In this document: positions 43,208-50,944 of the stretch, piece after piece
Layout: each line of letters starts with the position of its first letter
Position numbering within the stretch: the first letter of the stretch is position 1
Origin: Hahellaceae bacterium
Lineage (GTDB): Bacteria; Pseudomonadota; Gammaproteobacteria; Pseudomonadales; Oleiphilaceae
Length of the DNA stretch: 64,000 nucleotides
NCBI GenBank assembly: GCA_024234575.1
Contig: JACKOB010000004.1
Span: 124,001-188,000, forward strand
Reading direction: 5' to 3'
The notes under the pieces: model-generated
The model's database searches: none
What the model was told of the DNA's origin: nothing
Seen by the model: only the letters and a program-made list of their open reading frames with translations
Position numbers and translations under genes: made by a program

Positions 43208-44251
43208 TCAGTTCATCAGGAAGGCTAGCCGCTTTTTCAGCATATCCATTGAGTCTTCCGTAAGCAGTAACAGCAAGTCGCAGGTGATGTCGTAATTCTC
43301 CACCTGGTAGGTAATTTCGATGGTCAGTGTTTTTTTCCAGCGCTTGGCATTGGCTTTTATAAGTTCGCCAACATTGACATGTTGTCCTAGCACAATAGGG
43401 TGTCCGAGGCTGAAAGAGATATCCATTTGCGAAGCGATACTGTTGGTGCATGCACCAACCAGAATGCTGGCGATATCCATTAGTAATTCCAGCTCGACAT
43501 TAGCGTTTATTTCGCCTTTGTATTTGACCAGTTTGGCCATATCGTTAAAGCTCGAGTCACTGAAAATAACCAGAGCCTCGCCGGCAATGCCTGACCCGAT
43601 AAACCCCTGGCAGACGGCAGAGTAAGTGCTTTCTTGTTCGGCAAATGATAGTGCCATTTGCAGCTCGCTGGCTTCCAGAAAGTTCACTTTCGGGATAGGC
43701 AATACCACGAACACATCTAATAATCTGGCAAGTAAATCTGCCGCTTGCCCCATCGCAACGTTTGACATTTCCTGGATACAATCAATAAAGTTGATCGTGC
43801 CGGATTTAGATAAGACTTCATCAGAAAGTGTACGGTGGGTGGCGGCGGGTACTGGCGTTGCTGTTGCGGCTTGTTCCGTCGCCTCGGTATACATGCCGTA
43901 GTCAGATAAAATTTTCTTAACTTGCTCGGGATCTACCGGCTTCTTTATAAACTCGATCGCCCCTAGCTTTTTAACTCGCTGATTGGCTTCAGGTTGAATG
44001 TCCCCGGAGACCACAATAACCATGGTGGGCAAGTCTTGTTTGCATATCGCCTCAAGTACTTCATAGCCATCCATTACAGGCATGTTTAGGTCCAGAAACA
44101 GGATATCGCCTTTACCTTCTTTTAGGGCATCGACACCTTCCTGGCCGTTGTTCGCGAAAGAAATCTCAACATCCCAGTTGGCGGGCAATGATCGCGCCAT
44201 CTGCTTGCGAGCTACACTTGAATCGTCACATATGAGAACTGGGGTTGCCAT
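43208..44251 (-). CDS. Response regulator fused to a CheC/CheX-like phosphatase
   Basis: About 347 aa from the ATG at 44251 (MATPVLICDDSS); the longer TTG start at 44269 is less likely. The receiver domain has the acidic pair DD near residue 10, the phospho-Asp in LFLDLNMPVMDGY and the Lys in FIKKPVD. From about 150 a CheC-type domain follows: EMSNVAMGQAADLLARLLDV has the E-x2-N motif, and the second half (DIASILVGACTNSIASQM) is degenerate. Such fusions probably dephosphorylate response regulators under control of their own receiver. Operon with the PAS-GGDEF cyclase suggests signalling to motility or attachment. Confidence 0.87.
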   Translation of the reverse strand: MATPVLICDDSSVARKQMARSLPANWDVEISFANNGQEGVDALKEGKGDILFLDLNMPVMDGYEVLEAICKQDLPTMVIVVSGDIQPEANQRVKKLGAIEFIKKPVDPEQVKKILSDYGMYTEATEQAATATPVPAATHRTLSDEVLSKSGTINFIDCIQEMSNVAMGQAADLLARLLDVFVVLPIPKVNFLEASELQMALSFAEQESTYSAVCQGFIGSGIAGEALVIFSDSSFNDMAKLVKYKGEINANVELELLMDIASILVGACTNSIASQMDISFSLGHPIVLGQHVNVGELIKANAKRWKKTLTIEITYQVENYDITCDLLLLLTEDSMDMLKKRLAFLMN

Positions 44252-44401
44252 GATTATTCTTGGTACCAACGGTTAGAGTGTTTTCATGGATTGTTACCAC
44301 TACAGTAAAGTTCATATTCTTCGCGGCAGCAAGTTTGTACGACGTTAAACTGTCGGTAAAAAGGGGGATTAACAGGTAAAAAAATGGCGTAAAACAAGCA
44401 A

Positions 44402-44424
44402 CTCGCCCCAGTAAACAGGGCGAG
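44402..44424 (-). terminator. Terminator after the DUF1329 gene
   Basis: CTCGCCC (44402-44408) pairs with GGGCGAG (44418-44424). On the minus strand the stem is followed by TTGCTTGTTTT, a T-rich tail, 18 bases after the stop. Confidence 0.6.
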
Positions 44425-44441
44425 ATGCTGACTTGGTAACT

Positions 44442-45803
44442 CTATCGTTTGGTTTCGCGCCGCGCCGCACTGGGGGAAAAGTCATTAGCGTTAAGGTTTG
44501 GATGGAAGTTTATGGTGCCTTCCTCGTTATCCAGGCCGTCGGCGAAATAACGTTCATCTTTTAAATCGTAGGTAACGTCAAAGGTTGTCCAGAGCACCGG
44601 TACGTCATAGTAGTTGATGGTGTGTGCTTCGGAGACGCGCCATAACGTATTCTTGCTATCGTATTCCTCGGAGAGAACAATCTGCCAGCTATCCTCATCG
44701 AAGTAGAGACGACGTTTATGGTACTTATGCTCTATGCCATCACGCAGATTTCCTTCGACAACCCAAACGCGATGTAATTCGTAGCGCGCCAAGTCCTGGT
44801 TGATATGTTTGGGGCGTATGATGTTTTCAATCTTTAACTTATCGCTGTGCAGCTTGTACGAGTTGTAAGGGGTATAAACTTCTCGCTTTCCTTTTAGCTC
44901 CCACTCGTATTGGTTAGGTGCGCCGTTGTACATATCCGTTTGGTCGATGGTTCTTAATCCTGAGCTGTTTGGAAAGTCTTCACTGTAGGCGAGGTTGGGT
45001 GTTCTGCGAAGCCTTCTGGTGCCAGATTCATAGCGCCATGCCTTTCTAGGACTTCGTACCTGATCCAGTGTTTCGTGTATGAGATTAAGTGTGCCGGCAA
45101 GTTTGGAAGGGGCCAGTACTTTTGTTCGCAAGTAAAAGATTTTGTTGTCTATGTCCTCGAGAGTTGCCCCAGGTTGGCTGTATGCGAAGTAATAAGCATA
45201 CTCTGTGAGGATGGGCGTATAACTTCCTTCTTTGGTCGGGGTAACAAAAGCTGCGCGAAATTCTGCCAGTTCTCCACGAAAGCGAAGTATATGGTTCCAT
45301 ATTGCTTCAATGCCGAGCGTGGGAATTGGAAATGGGCTTGTCGCAATAGTACCTCTCACGCCATTGCCGTTTTCTAGAAGCTCTGCGTTTAAGGCATTTT
45401 CTTTGAGTTTTGTATATATCCAGTCGGGGTAAGAGGCGCTGCGGCGACTGGGGTACACATTCATCTTAAAGCCTGGTGCATACTGTTTAAGTAGCGCAAG
45501 CTGCCCTTCGGTCAGATTTTTCTTATAGGTGCCTACATTTTCGTTTGTGATGGTTAGCAGGATTTTGTCATCGCTAAATGGGTCTATGTGGTTCTTTCCT
45601 TGCTCATATCCAGCGGGTGGCTCGGTAATCCCCCCTGTCCAGGATGGTATGGTGCCGTCGGCATTGCCAATTGTCTGGGCACCTAGAGGAGTGAGGTCTG
45701 TTCCCATCCTGTTCGCCTGGTCGGGACTAACTTTAGCGTAAGTAGACGTCGCAGTTATGGCAACGGATGCGGCGAGGAGAGTTCTAAAAAGCATTGATTT
45801 CAA
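44442..45803 (-). CDS. DUF1329 exported protein
   Basis: About 453 aa. I take the TTG at 45803 as start because GGAG sits 7 bases upstream, giving MKSMLFRTLLAASVAITATSTYA as a signal peptide; an ATG at 45794 is the alternative. The mature part (ANRMGTDLTPLGAQTIGNADGTIPSW, NHIDPFSDDKILLTI, DQVRSPRKAWRYESGTRRLRR, RYELHRVWVVEGNLRDGIEHKY) fits the DUF1329/outer-membrane lipoprotein-sorting-like family. In Pseudomonas these often pair with a DUF1302 barrel. No DUF1302 gene lies beside it here. Role unknown. Confidence 0.82.
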   Translation of the reverse strand: MKSMLFRTLLAASVAITATSTYAKVSPDQANRMGTDLTPLGAQTIGNADGTIPSWTGGITEPPAGYEQGKNHIDPFSDDKILLTITNENVGTYKKNLTEGQLALLKQYAPGFKMNVYPSRRSASYPDWIYTKLKENALNAELLENGNGVRGTIATSPFPIPTLGIEAIWNHILRFRGELAEFRAAFVTPTKEGSYTPILTEYAYYFAYSQPGATLEDIDNKIFYLRTKVLAPSKLAGTLNLIHETLDQVRSPRKAWRYESGTRRLRRTPNLAYSEDFPNSSGLRTIDQTDMYNGAPNQYEWELKGKREVYTPYNSYKLHSDKLKIENIIRPKHINQDLARYELHRVWVVEGNLRDGIEHKYHKRRLYFDEDSWQIVLSEEYDSKNTLWRVSEAHTINYYDVPVLWTTFDVTYDLKDERYFADGLDNEEGTINFHPNLNANDFSPSAARRETKR

Positions 45804-46057
45804 TTTTTTGCTCCTGAGAAAGCTATCAGTACACAATTATTTATGTGGATAAAATTGCTCGCGCGCGATTACGCGAATATTAGAATAAGAATAGTCGTTT
45901 TTTTTAGTTTTGCTTTCTTTCGTTGAATTTTCAGTTAGCTACGGGCTGCAGTTGATGTGCTTAATGTGCCGGGAGTTGTCTTTGTTTATAAATAATCGCG
46001 AGGTACAGCAAGTGAACGCTTTGCGAGCGGTCGTTTGTTGCAAAGGACTCTGGTAGA

Positions 46058-46738
46058 ATGACCTCTGCTGTCCTATCAATGCAAAATTGTGATCAAGATA
46101 TGTCATCAGATAAAGAAAGTGCGTCCTGGCAACGGTACGGTAATGAAAAGCTTTACCTCGCAACAATGCAGTTAGAACTCATCGCAACTGCTTGTCCGGC
46201 TGTCAGCGCTGAACGAATAGCGAGCGATGCTGCTGGCGATGATTTTCAGGCTCGCGCACGCAATATTTCGTGCTTTTGGGCAGCCTTCAGTTTTATATAC
46301 AGTGCGTTCGAAGGCCTGCTTTGTGAAGTGGCAGAGGCGAACCAAAAGCGTGTGGCGGTGAAATCGCTTGTATCGTTAGCGCAACTTCTTGGTGATGATT
46401 GTGCTGACGTGGTGCGGTTAAAAGAGCTGGCAGCGCAGACAAATAGCTGGCTGTTTATTTTACTCAGTTTAAAGCATACTTATGATTCTCCGGTTGCGAG
46501 AGTCATTTATTCAGATCCGCAAGTTACTGACATAACCGATATCAATTACGCCGAGCAAGAAAAAAAGCATTATACCAATGCAATAATTGCTACAAGTGTG
46601 CCTGCAGACCCTATGTTTATTACCCCTGCAGAACGTCGTTGGAATGCCGCGGAGTTGACGCCAGACTTATTGGCTTCGGTTGTTAAAGGCTTAAAATCTT
46701 ATACCAAAGATATTCGTGCCAGCGCTGTGGAGTGGTAG
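46058..46738 (+). CDS. DUF6586-like conserved protein of unknown function
   Basis: 226 aa from the ATG at 46058; an in-frame ATG at 46100 (MSSDKES) is equally possible. Mostly helical, with WQRYGNEKLYLATMQLELI and ENQ/SF-rich helices, SLKHTYDSPVARVIYSDPQV and a final GLKSYTKDIRASAVEW. From memory it resembles the family encoded between topA and lexA/sulA in Pseudomonas. No catalytic motif is visible. The next small gene belongs to a second family from the same Pseudomonas interval, so the pair is conserved as a unit even though topA and sulA are absent here. Confidence 0.55.
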   Translation: MTSAVLSMQNCDQDMSSDKESASWQRYGNEKLYLATMQLELIATACPAVSAERIASDAAGDDFQARARNISCFWAAFSFIYSAFEGLLCEVAEANQKRVAVKSLVSLAQLLGDDCADVVRLKELAAQTNSWLFILLSLKHTYDSPVARVIYSDPQVTDITDINYAEQEKKHYTNAIIATSVPADPMFITPAERRWNAAELTPDLLASVVKGLKSYTKDIRASAVEW

Positions 46739-46788
46739 CTGATACCCAGTTACTTTGTACTGCACCTGAATCATTAATGGAGACTACT

Positions 46789-47031
46789 ATGTCCGCCTCT
46801 TTTCTAGAAATCATTGAGTTACCAAACGGTGATTTTACTCTTCAACGTATTGACGAAGATGGTGAAACTCTCCTTACTATTTCCTTTTCGAAAGAAGCAA
46901 AAGACTTTTTACAGGAAAATAATGTCACTGTGGCCAGGGCAATGATTAATGCCGGTATTCAGGCTGTTGGCGTGCTGTCTAAGGATGGGGCACCAGCTGA
47001 AAGCGAAGAAATTATCAAGACAATTCACTAA
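46789..47031 (+). CDS. Small conserved protein of unknown function from the lexA neighbourhood
   Basis: 80 aa from the ATG at 46789 with GGAG 6 bases upstream. FLEIIELPNGDFTLQRIDEDGETLLTISF gives a beta-rich start, then a helical region (AKDFLQENNVTVARAMINAGIQAVGVL) and a short acidic tail. The two open frames upstream in the track are discarded because this start has the ribosome site. It resembles a small family found beside the preceding gene in Pseudomonas. Convergent with lexA, 95 bases apart. Confidence 0.65.
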   Translation: MSASFLEIIELPNGDFTLQRIDEDGETLLTISFSKEAKDFLQENNVTVARAMINAGIQAVGVLSKDGAPAESEEIIKTIH

Positions 47032-47126
47032 GACGCAAAACGTGGGTTTGACCGCTGGCAAAATTGATGCTCAGTGGTCAGCCTCGTTTATTTAAAGATT
47101 TTCCTGGGCTTATTTTCTATTTGCGT

Positions 47127-47723
47127 TCAACGTCTGATGACGCCAACGCCTAAGCCTTCTATTGAAAACGGCTGTTCTTTCAAATTGACGACAATGGGCG
47201 CGAACTCTTCATTCTCGGCAAATAATGTCACAACCGTTCCATTTTTTTGAAACCGCTTAACGGTCACTTCTTCGTCTATTCTTGCGACGACTATTTGCCC
47301 ATTCCTAACGACTTCTGTACGGTGCACTGCCAAAAGGTCGCCGTCCATTATGCCGACATCTTTCATGCTCATGCCTTTAACCCGTAAGAAATAGTCGGCT
47401 GCAGGAGAAAAGAACTCCGGCTTCAGTTCGCAATAATCTTCAATGTGTTCTGTCGCTAAAATTGGAGACCCCGCTGCAACCTGACCAACAATCGGAATGC
47501 CTGGATTGTCTTCTGCAGGAATGCGGATTCCTCGGCTGGCGCCAGGCACCATTTCAATCGCGCCTTTTCTGGCAAGGGCTTTTAAGTGTTCTTCTGCGGC
47601 ATTGGCTGACTTAAAACCTAATTCTTTGGCAATTTCTGCTCGTGTAGGGGGGTAACCGGTGTCATCCAGGCTACGTTTGATTAGCGCAAGTATCTCGGCT
47701 TGTCTTTTTGTCAGCTTTACCAT
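47127..47723 (-). CDS. lexA: SOS repressor LexA
   Basis: 198 aa. N-terminal winged helix ([36 protein letters not shown]) and C-terminal latent protease. The self-cleavage pair is Ala-Gly in QVAAGSP, the catalytic Ser is in KGMSMKDVG and the Lys in [10 protein letters not shown]. It represses the SOS regulon, including the imuA operon in this window, until RecA filaments trigger self-cleavage. Upstream, tandem LexA-box-like sites lie at 47850-47883, about 130-160 bases before the start. No sulA follows it. Confidence 0.96.
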   Translation of the reverse strand: MVKLTKRQAEILALIKRSLDDTGYPPTRAEIAKELGFKSANAAEEHLKALARKGAIEMVPGASRGIRIPAEDNPGIPIVGQVAAGSPILATEHIEDYCELKPEFFSPAADYFLRVKGMSMKDVGIMDGDLLAVHRTEVVRNGQIVVARIDEEVTVKRFQKNGTVVTLFAENEEFAPIVVNLKEQPFSIEGLGVGVIRR

Positions 47724-48074
47724 GGACGGCCCCTTTATCTCTGGTATATTTTAAGTCGAAGTGTTTATCAGGCATGGCGGCTTATGACCATGCGCACAAT
47801 ATCGAAATTGCTCAAGCGGATGAGGCTCAAGTTCCAAATGTATGTATCGCTGAATGGATGTACAGTACAGTAAATATATACAGTGGCGTCTTGCCTGTAA
47901 ATAGAATATGAGATAATTCGGCTAAAAAAATGAACCTAAGCTATTATTTTTATTAGAGTCATTGAAAAATACTGGGCGTATCGGCATTCTCAGTTGCGAA
48001 GTTGGCGTTTACCGGTAAGCCCCGCCATACCCTGTTTAATATAATTTATGCATCTGACTAAAGTCGGGAATGTT
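47724..48074. other. 351-bp divergent region between lexA and the VWA-barrel gene
   Basis: Apart from the LexA-box-like sites at 47850-47883, I see no gene with a ribosome site. A weak imperfect box near 47741 (CTGGTATATTTTAAG) lies closer to lexA. No terminator. Confidence 0.4.
47850..47883. promoter_or_regulatory. Tandem LexA-box-like sites between lexA and the VWA gene
   Basis: CAGTAAATATATACAG (47868-47883) matches CTGTATATATATACAG at 14 of 16. CTGAATGGATGTACAG (47850-47865) matches at 12 of 16. Their centres are 18 bases apart, similar to the double operator of E. coli lexA. They lie about 130-160 bases before lexA and 190 bases before the divergent 48075 gene, so either or both could be controlled. 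Confidence 0.6.
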
Positions 48075-50402
48075 ATGACAAATATCTACGAGATCAATAC
48101 ATTATTCGGTGGGTTGTTGAGTCGCATTGCGAGGCAACGCTGGTTCGTGGCTGTGCTTTTTTCGCTCTGCATCGGCTTGTTTTCGGGCATAAGCGTAGCG
48201 CAAGGCTCTGCAGACAGTCAGTCAAGGGATGTACGCTTTTTAATAGATACCTCTGCATCTTTACAGGCGACAGATGCGTTGGCATTGCGGAAAATTCTGC
48301 CCGACGTCACAGCCAATTTTATGCTGGAAAATGGCGACTTTTTCGGTGTGTGGACGTTTGGGGAAGGTGCAGACGCTACCGTCAGTTTTGGCCGAATAAA
48401 CGAGGCCAAAAGACAGGCTGTATTAGCAGACAATAGTTACCTTGGGGCAGATGCCAGAGTACGAAATCTGCGCGCTGCTTTAGAGGCGGTAGCTTTTTCT
48501 AACAAAGCATCAACCAGTGGTGTCAGTGATGTTTTCATTCTTACCGAAGGGCCGGTATTCAGCCGTAGCAGTATTAAAGATGCATTGATTGAAGACTACA
48601 TCGTTAAGTCGATGGCACCAATGCTCGCTGACAGTCGCATTCGCGTTAATATTATTGAAATAGGCAATGATGGTGAATTGTTCTACCGGCAATTGGCGGG
48701 GCGTACGGGCGGCCAGTATTTATCGCTTAAAGGCAATCCCTATCCAGCGCTGGCGGCTTTGCAGTTTGTGGGAAGTAAATTAAATACGTCTGTCGAAGTT
48801 GCCAGCAATGCAAGTGTTGCAATTACCGGGGCTGAAGGTAATGTTGCGATTGTCATACCGGGTGCCGATCGCAGTAAGGTAAGGCTGGATCACCCCGATG
48901 GTTGGCTGGTGTCATCTGCTGACGCCCCGGAGACTATTCGCTTTGATTCCTCTGGCCCAAGTACACTGATAACGCTCACCAAAGAAGAATTGCGTCGATT
49001 GGATTTGCCGGTATCTTATTGGGCTGTGCGAGGTGTTCCAGCGCCGGGTGCAATTATTGTTGGGAAGCCATCGGACTTTTTAGCAGGAGTGGTGCCGACC
49101 AGTGCCGAGCTTATTGCGCAGCGCGAGAAAGCGAAAACCCGTCCGGTTGTTGTACCTGCTAAAGTTGAAGAGGCGGTTGTTGCCGAAACAGAAGAACCCA
49201 TCGAAATTGATGAAAGCGAAGTTTCTTTGGTAAGTCTCATTAAAGGTGAAGTTGGTCTGGAAGGGCGGTACTTCTTCCAAGAGGGCTCAGCCGGGCAGCC
49301 AAAAGAGAACCTGTCGATATGGTTGCAGCCCGAAATTGATTACTTGACGGAATCAGGTGATGATTTGTTTGAAATCACCTTATTTGGCCGGATCGATCAG
49401 CATGATGACCAACGTACGCATGCAGACATTCGGGAGATGCTGTGGACGCATGTTGGCAGTGGTTGGGAAAGCAAAGTTGGGATTGGCAAGGTGTTTTGGG
49501 GGGTAACGGAGTCCCAGCACCTGGTAGATATTATTAACCAGACTGACCTGGTAGAGCAGCCCGACGGCGAAGAGAAGTTAGGCCAGCCAATGCTTAAACT
49601 TGGCTTTGAGATGGATTGGGGCACGTGGGATCTTTTTGTTTTACCGTATTTTCGCGAACGGACTTTCCCTGGCGAAGATGGGCGCTTTGGTTACCCTTTG
49701 CCCGTTGATATTGATAATCCTGTGTACGAGTCCAGCCAGGAAGAGTGGCATACCGACTTTTCCACAAGATTTTACGGCTACGCTGGCGATCTCGAGTATG
49801 CGCTTTCGTGGTTTTGGGGAACGACGCGGCAGCCATTGCTGATATTTAACGGTGATTTTGCCAACCCGAAATCTTTGCCGCTTTACAATATTATTGATCA
49901 GACCGGTCTCGAACTTCAGTACATTTATGATGCATGGTTGTTAAAGTTTGAGGGCATATCCCGTGGCGGGCAGGGTGACCGTTATGCCGCCGTAACAACA
50001 GGGTTTGAGTACACTCAGGTTGGCATTTTTGGTGGGGATTCTGATTTAGGTTGGTTGATGGAATATCTATGGGATGAAAGAGGGGATGATGCACCAACTA
50101 TCTTTGATCGCGATATTTTTGTGGGCTGGCGATGGACTGCGAATGACACACAATCATCCAGCGCACTTCTTGGAGTAGTATGGGACCCGGAAACAGATGA
50201 AACACTCGTTCAGCTAGAGGCACAGCGGCGATTAGCCCCCAATGTGACTCTGGACTTTAATATGGGGTTTTATATGGCGGATGAAATTAAGGGCGACCCT
50301 CAGCAAATCCTGCAGACGCTGGCTTCCCCGGACCCTAATAATAAAATGGGTCTGCTGGATAAAGAAGATTACATGCAGTTAGTGCTTAATTGGTATTTTT
50401 GA
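48075..50402 (+). CDS. Von Willebrand A domain joined to an outer-membrane-like beta-barrel, unknown function
   Basis: About 775 aa from the ATG at 48075 (an upstream ATG at 48048 lacks a ribosome site). A long basic n-region and RQRWFVAVLFSLCIGLFSGISVAQ form the signal peptide. Residues ~50-230 are a VWA-type domain: DVRFLIDTSASLQATDALALRK has the DxSxS metal site, and VSDVFILTEGPVF and RVNIIEIGNDGELFYRQLA follow. A linker with KTRPVVVPAKVEEAVVAETEE leads to a region of ~390 residues in alternating strands (LFEITLFGRIDQHD, KVFWGVTESQHLV, WDLFVLPYFRERT) ending LVLNWYF. The terminal aromatic residue suggests an outer-membrane barrel. Monocistronic. Confidence 0.65.
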   Translation: MTNIYEINTLFGGLLSRIARQRWFVAVLFSLCIGLFSGISVAQGSADSQSRDVRFLIDTSASLQATDALALRKILPDVTANFMLENGDFFGVWTFGEGADATVSFGRINEAKRQAVLADNSYLGADARVRNLRAALEAVAFSNKASTSGVSDVFILTEGPVFSRSSIKDALIEDYIVKSMAPMLADSRIRVNIIEIGNDGELFYRQLAGRTGGQYLSLKGNPYPALAALQFVGSKLNTSVEVASNASVAITGAEGNVAIVIPGADRSKVRLDHPDGWLVSSADAPETIRFDSSGPSTLITLTKEELRRLDLPVSYWAVRGVPAPGAIIVGKPSDFLAGVVPTSAELIAQREKAKTRPVVVPAKVEEAVVAETEEPIEIDESEVSLVSLIKGEVGLEGRYFFQEGSAGQPKENLSIWLQPEIDYLTESGDDLFEITLFGRIDQHDDQRTHADIREMLWTHVGSGWESKVGIGKVFWGVTESQHLVDIINQTDLVEQPDGEEKLGQPMLKLGFEMDWGTWDLFVLPYFRERTFPGEDGRFGYPLPVDIDNPVYESSQEEWHTDFSTRFYGYAGDLEYALSWFWGTTRQPLLIFNGDFANPKSLPLYNIIDQTGLELQYIYDAWLLKFEGISRGGQGDRYAAVTTGFEYTQVGIFGGDSDLGWLMEYLWDERGDDAPTIFDRDIFVGWRWTANDTQSSSALLGVVWDPETDETLVQLEAQRRLAPNVTLDFNMGFYMADEIKGDPQQILQTLASPDPNNKMGLLDKEDYMQLVLNWYF

Positions 50403-50457
50403 TCTTAAGGAGACGTTGTTGATAGCACGATACAAGGTCTTTTTTGCAGCCAGCTAG

Positions 50458-50745
50458 CTATCTAATCTCGAAAGGCGTTGCGGTTGTGGGTATAGATTGG
50501 GAAGGGTTGTCTATGGCCACAGAGTCTACTCTTGCTTGCTCTGGACCACACCCTAACCATTGCTCAAGTGCATCTATCGATGCGTTATCGCCCCAGGCGA
50601 CAACTTCGACGTCACCGTTAGTAAGGTTCCTTACCCAGCCGCTAAGATTCAGTGAAATTGCTTTTTCCTGGGTTGAGCGGCGAAACCACACTCCCTGCAC
50701 CTTACCCCTGATAATGGCTTTGATCATTCTATGCTGATCTGGCAT
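50458..50745 (-). CDS. Acylphosphatase
   Basis: 95 aa from the ATG at 50745, chosen because AAGGAGG lies 5 bases upstream. KAIIRGKVQGVWFRRSTQEKA carries the phosphate loop with the catalytic Arg and GWVRNLTNGDVEVVAWGD the conserved Asn. It hydrolyses acyl phosphates such as carbamoyl phosphate or 1,3-bisphosphoglycerate. Convergent with the 48075 gene; divergent from the histidine kinase. Confidence 0.92.
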   Translation of the reverse strand: MPDQHRMIKAIIRGKVQGVWFRRSTQEKAISLNLSGWVRNLTNGDVEVVAWGDNASIDALEQWLGCGPEQARVDSVAIDNPSQSIPTTATPFEIR

Positions 50746-50944
50746 GGCTCCTCCTTCCTGAAATACGGTAACCCTGTGATGGTATTGATGCGCCGGCATC
50801 TGTCTTCGTTTGCTGATAACTTTTTACCAAATTACAAGCTAAAACATAAGTAGCGGCTACACTTGTAGTCAAGTTTTATTGCTTTTTTCCAGGCTTGGTC
50901 TGTACAAGCAGTCGTTATTGAAAACTGTTGATACCAGTAATTTT

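Noticed and set aside
44280..44360. Sigma-28 promoter for the response regulator-CheC gene
   Set aside because: A GCCGCGAA-like stretch is present but no TAAA-type box lies at the right distance.
47741..47756. Degenerate LexA box near the lexA start
   Set aside because: CTGGTATATTTTAAG lacks the ACAG half-site; the tandem sites at 47850-47883 are better.
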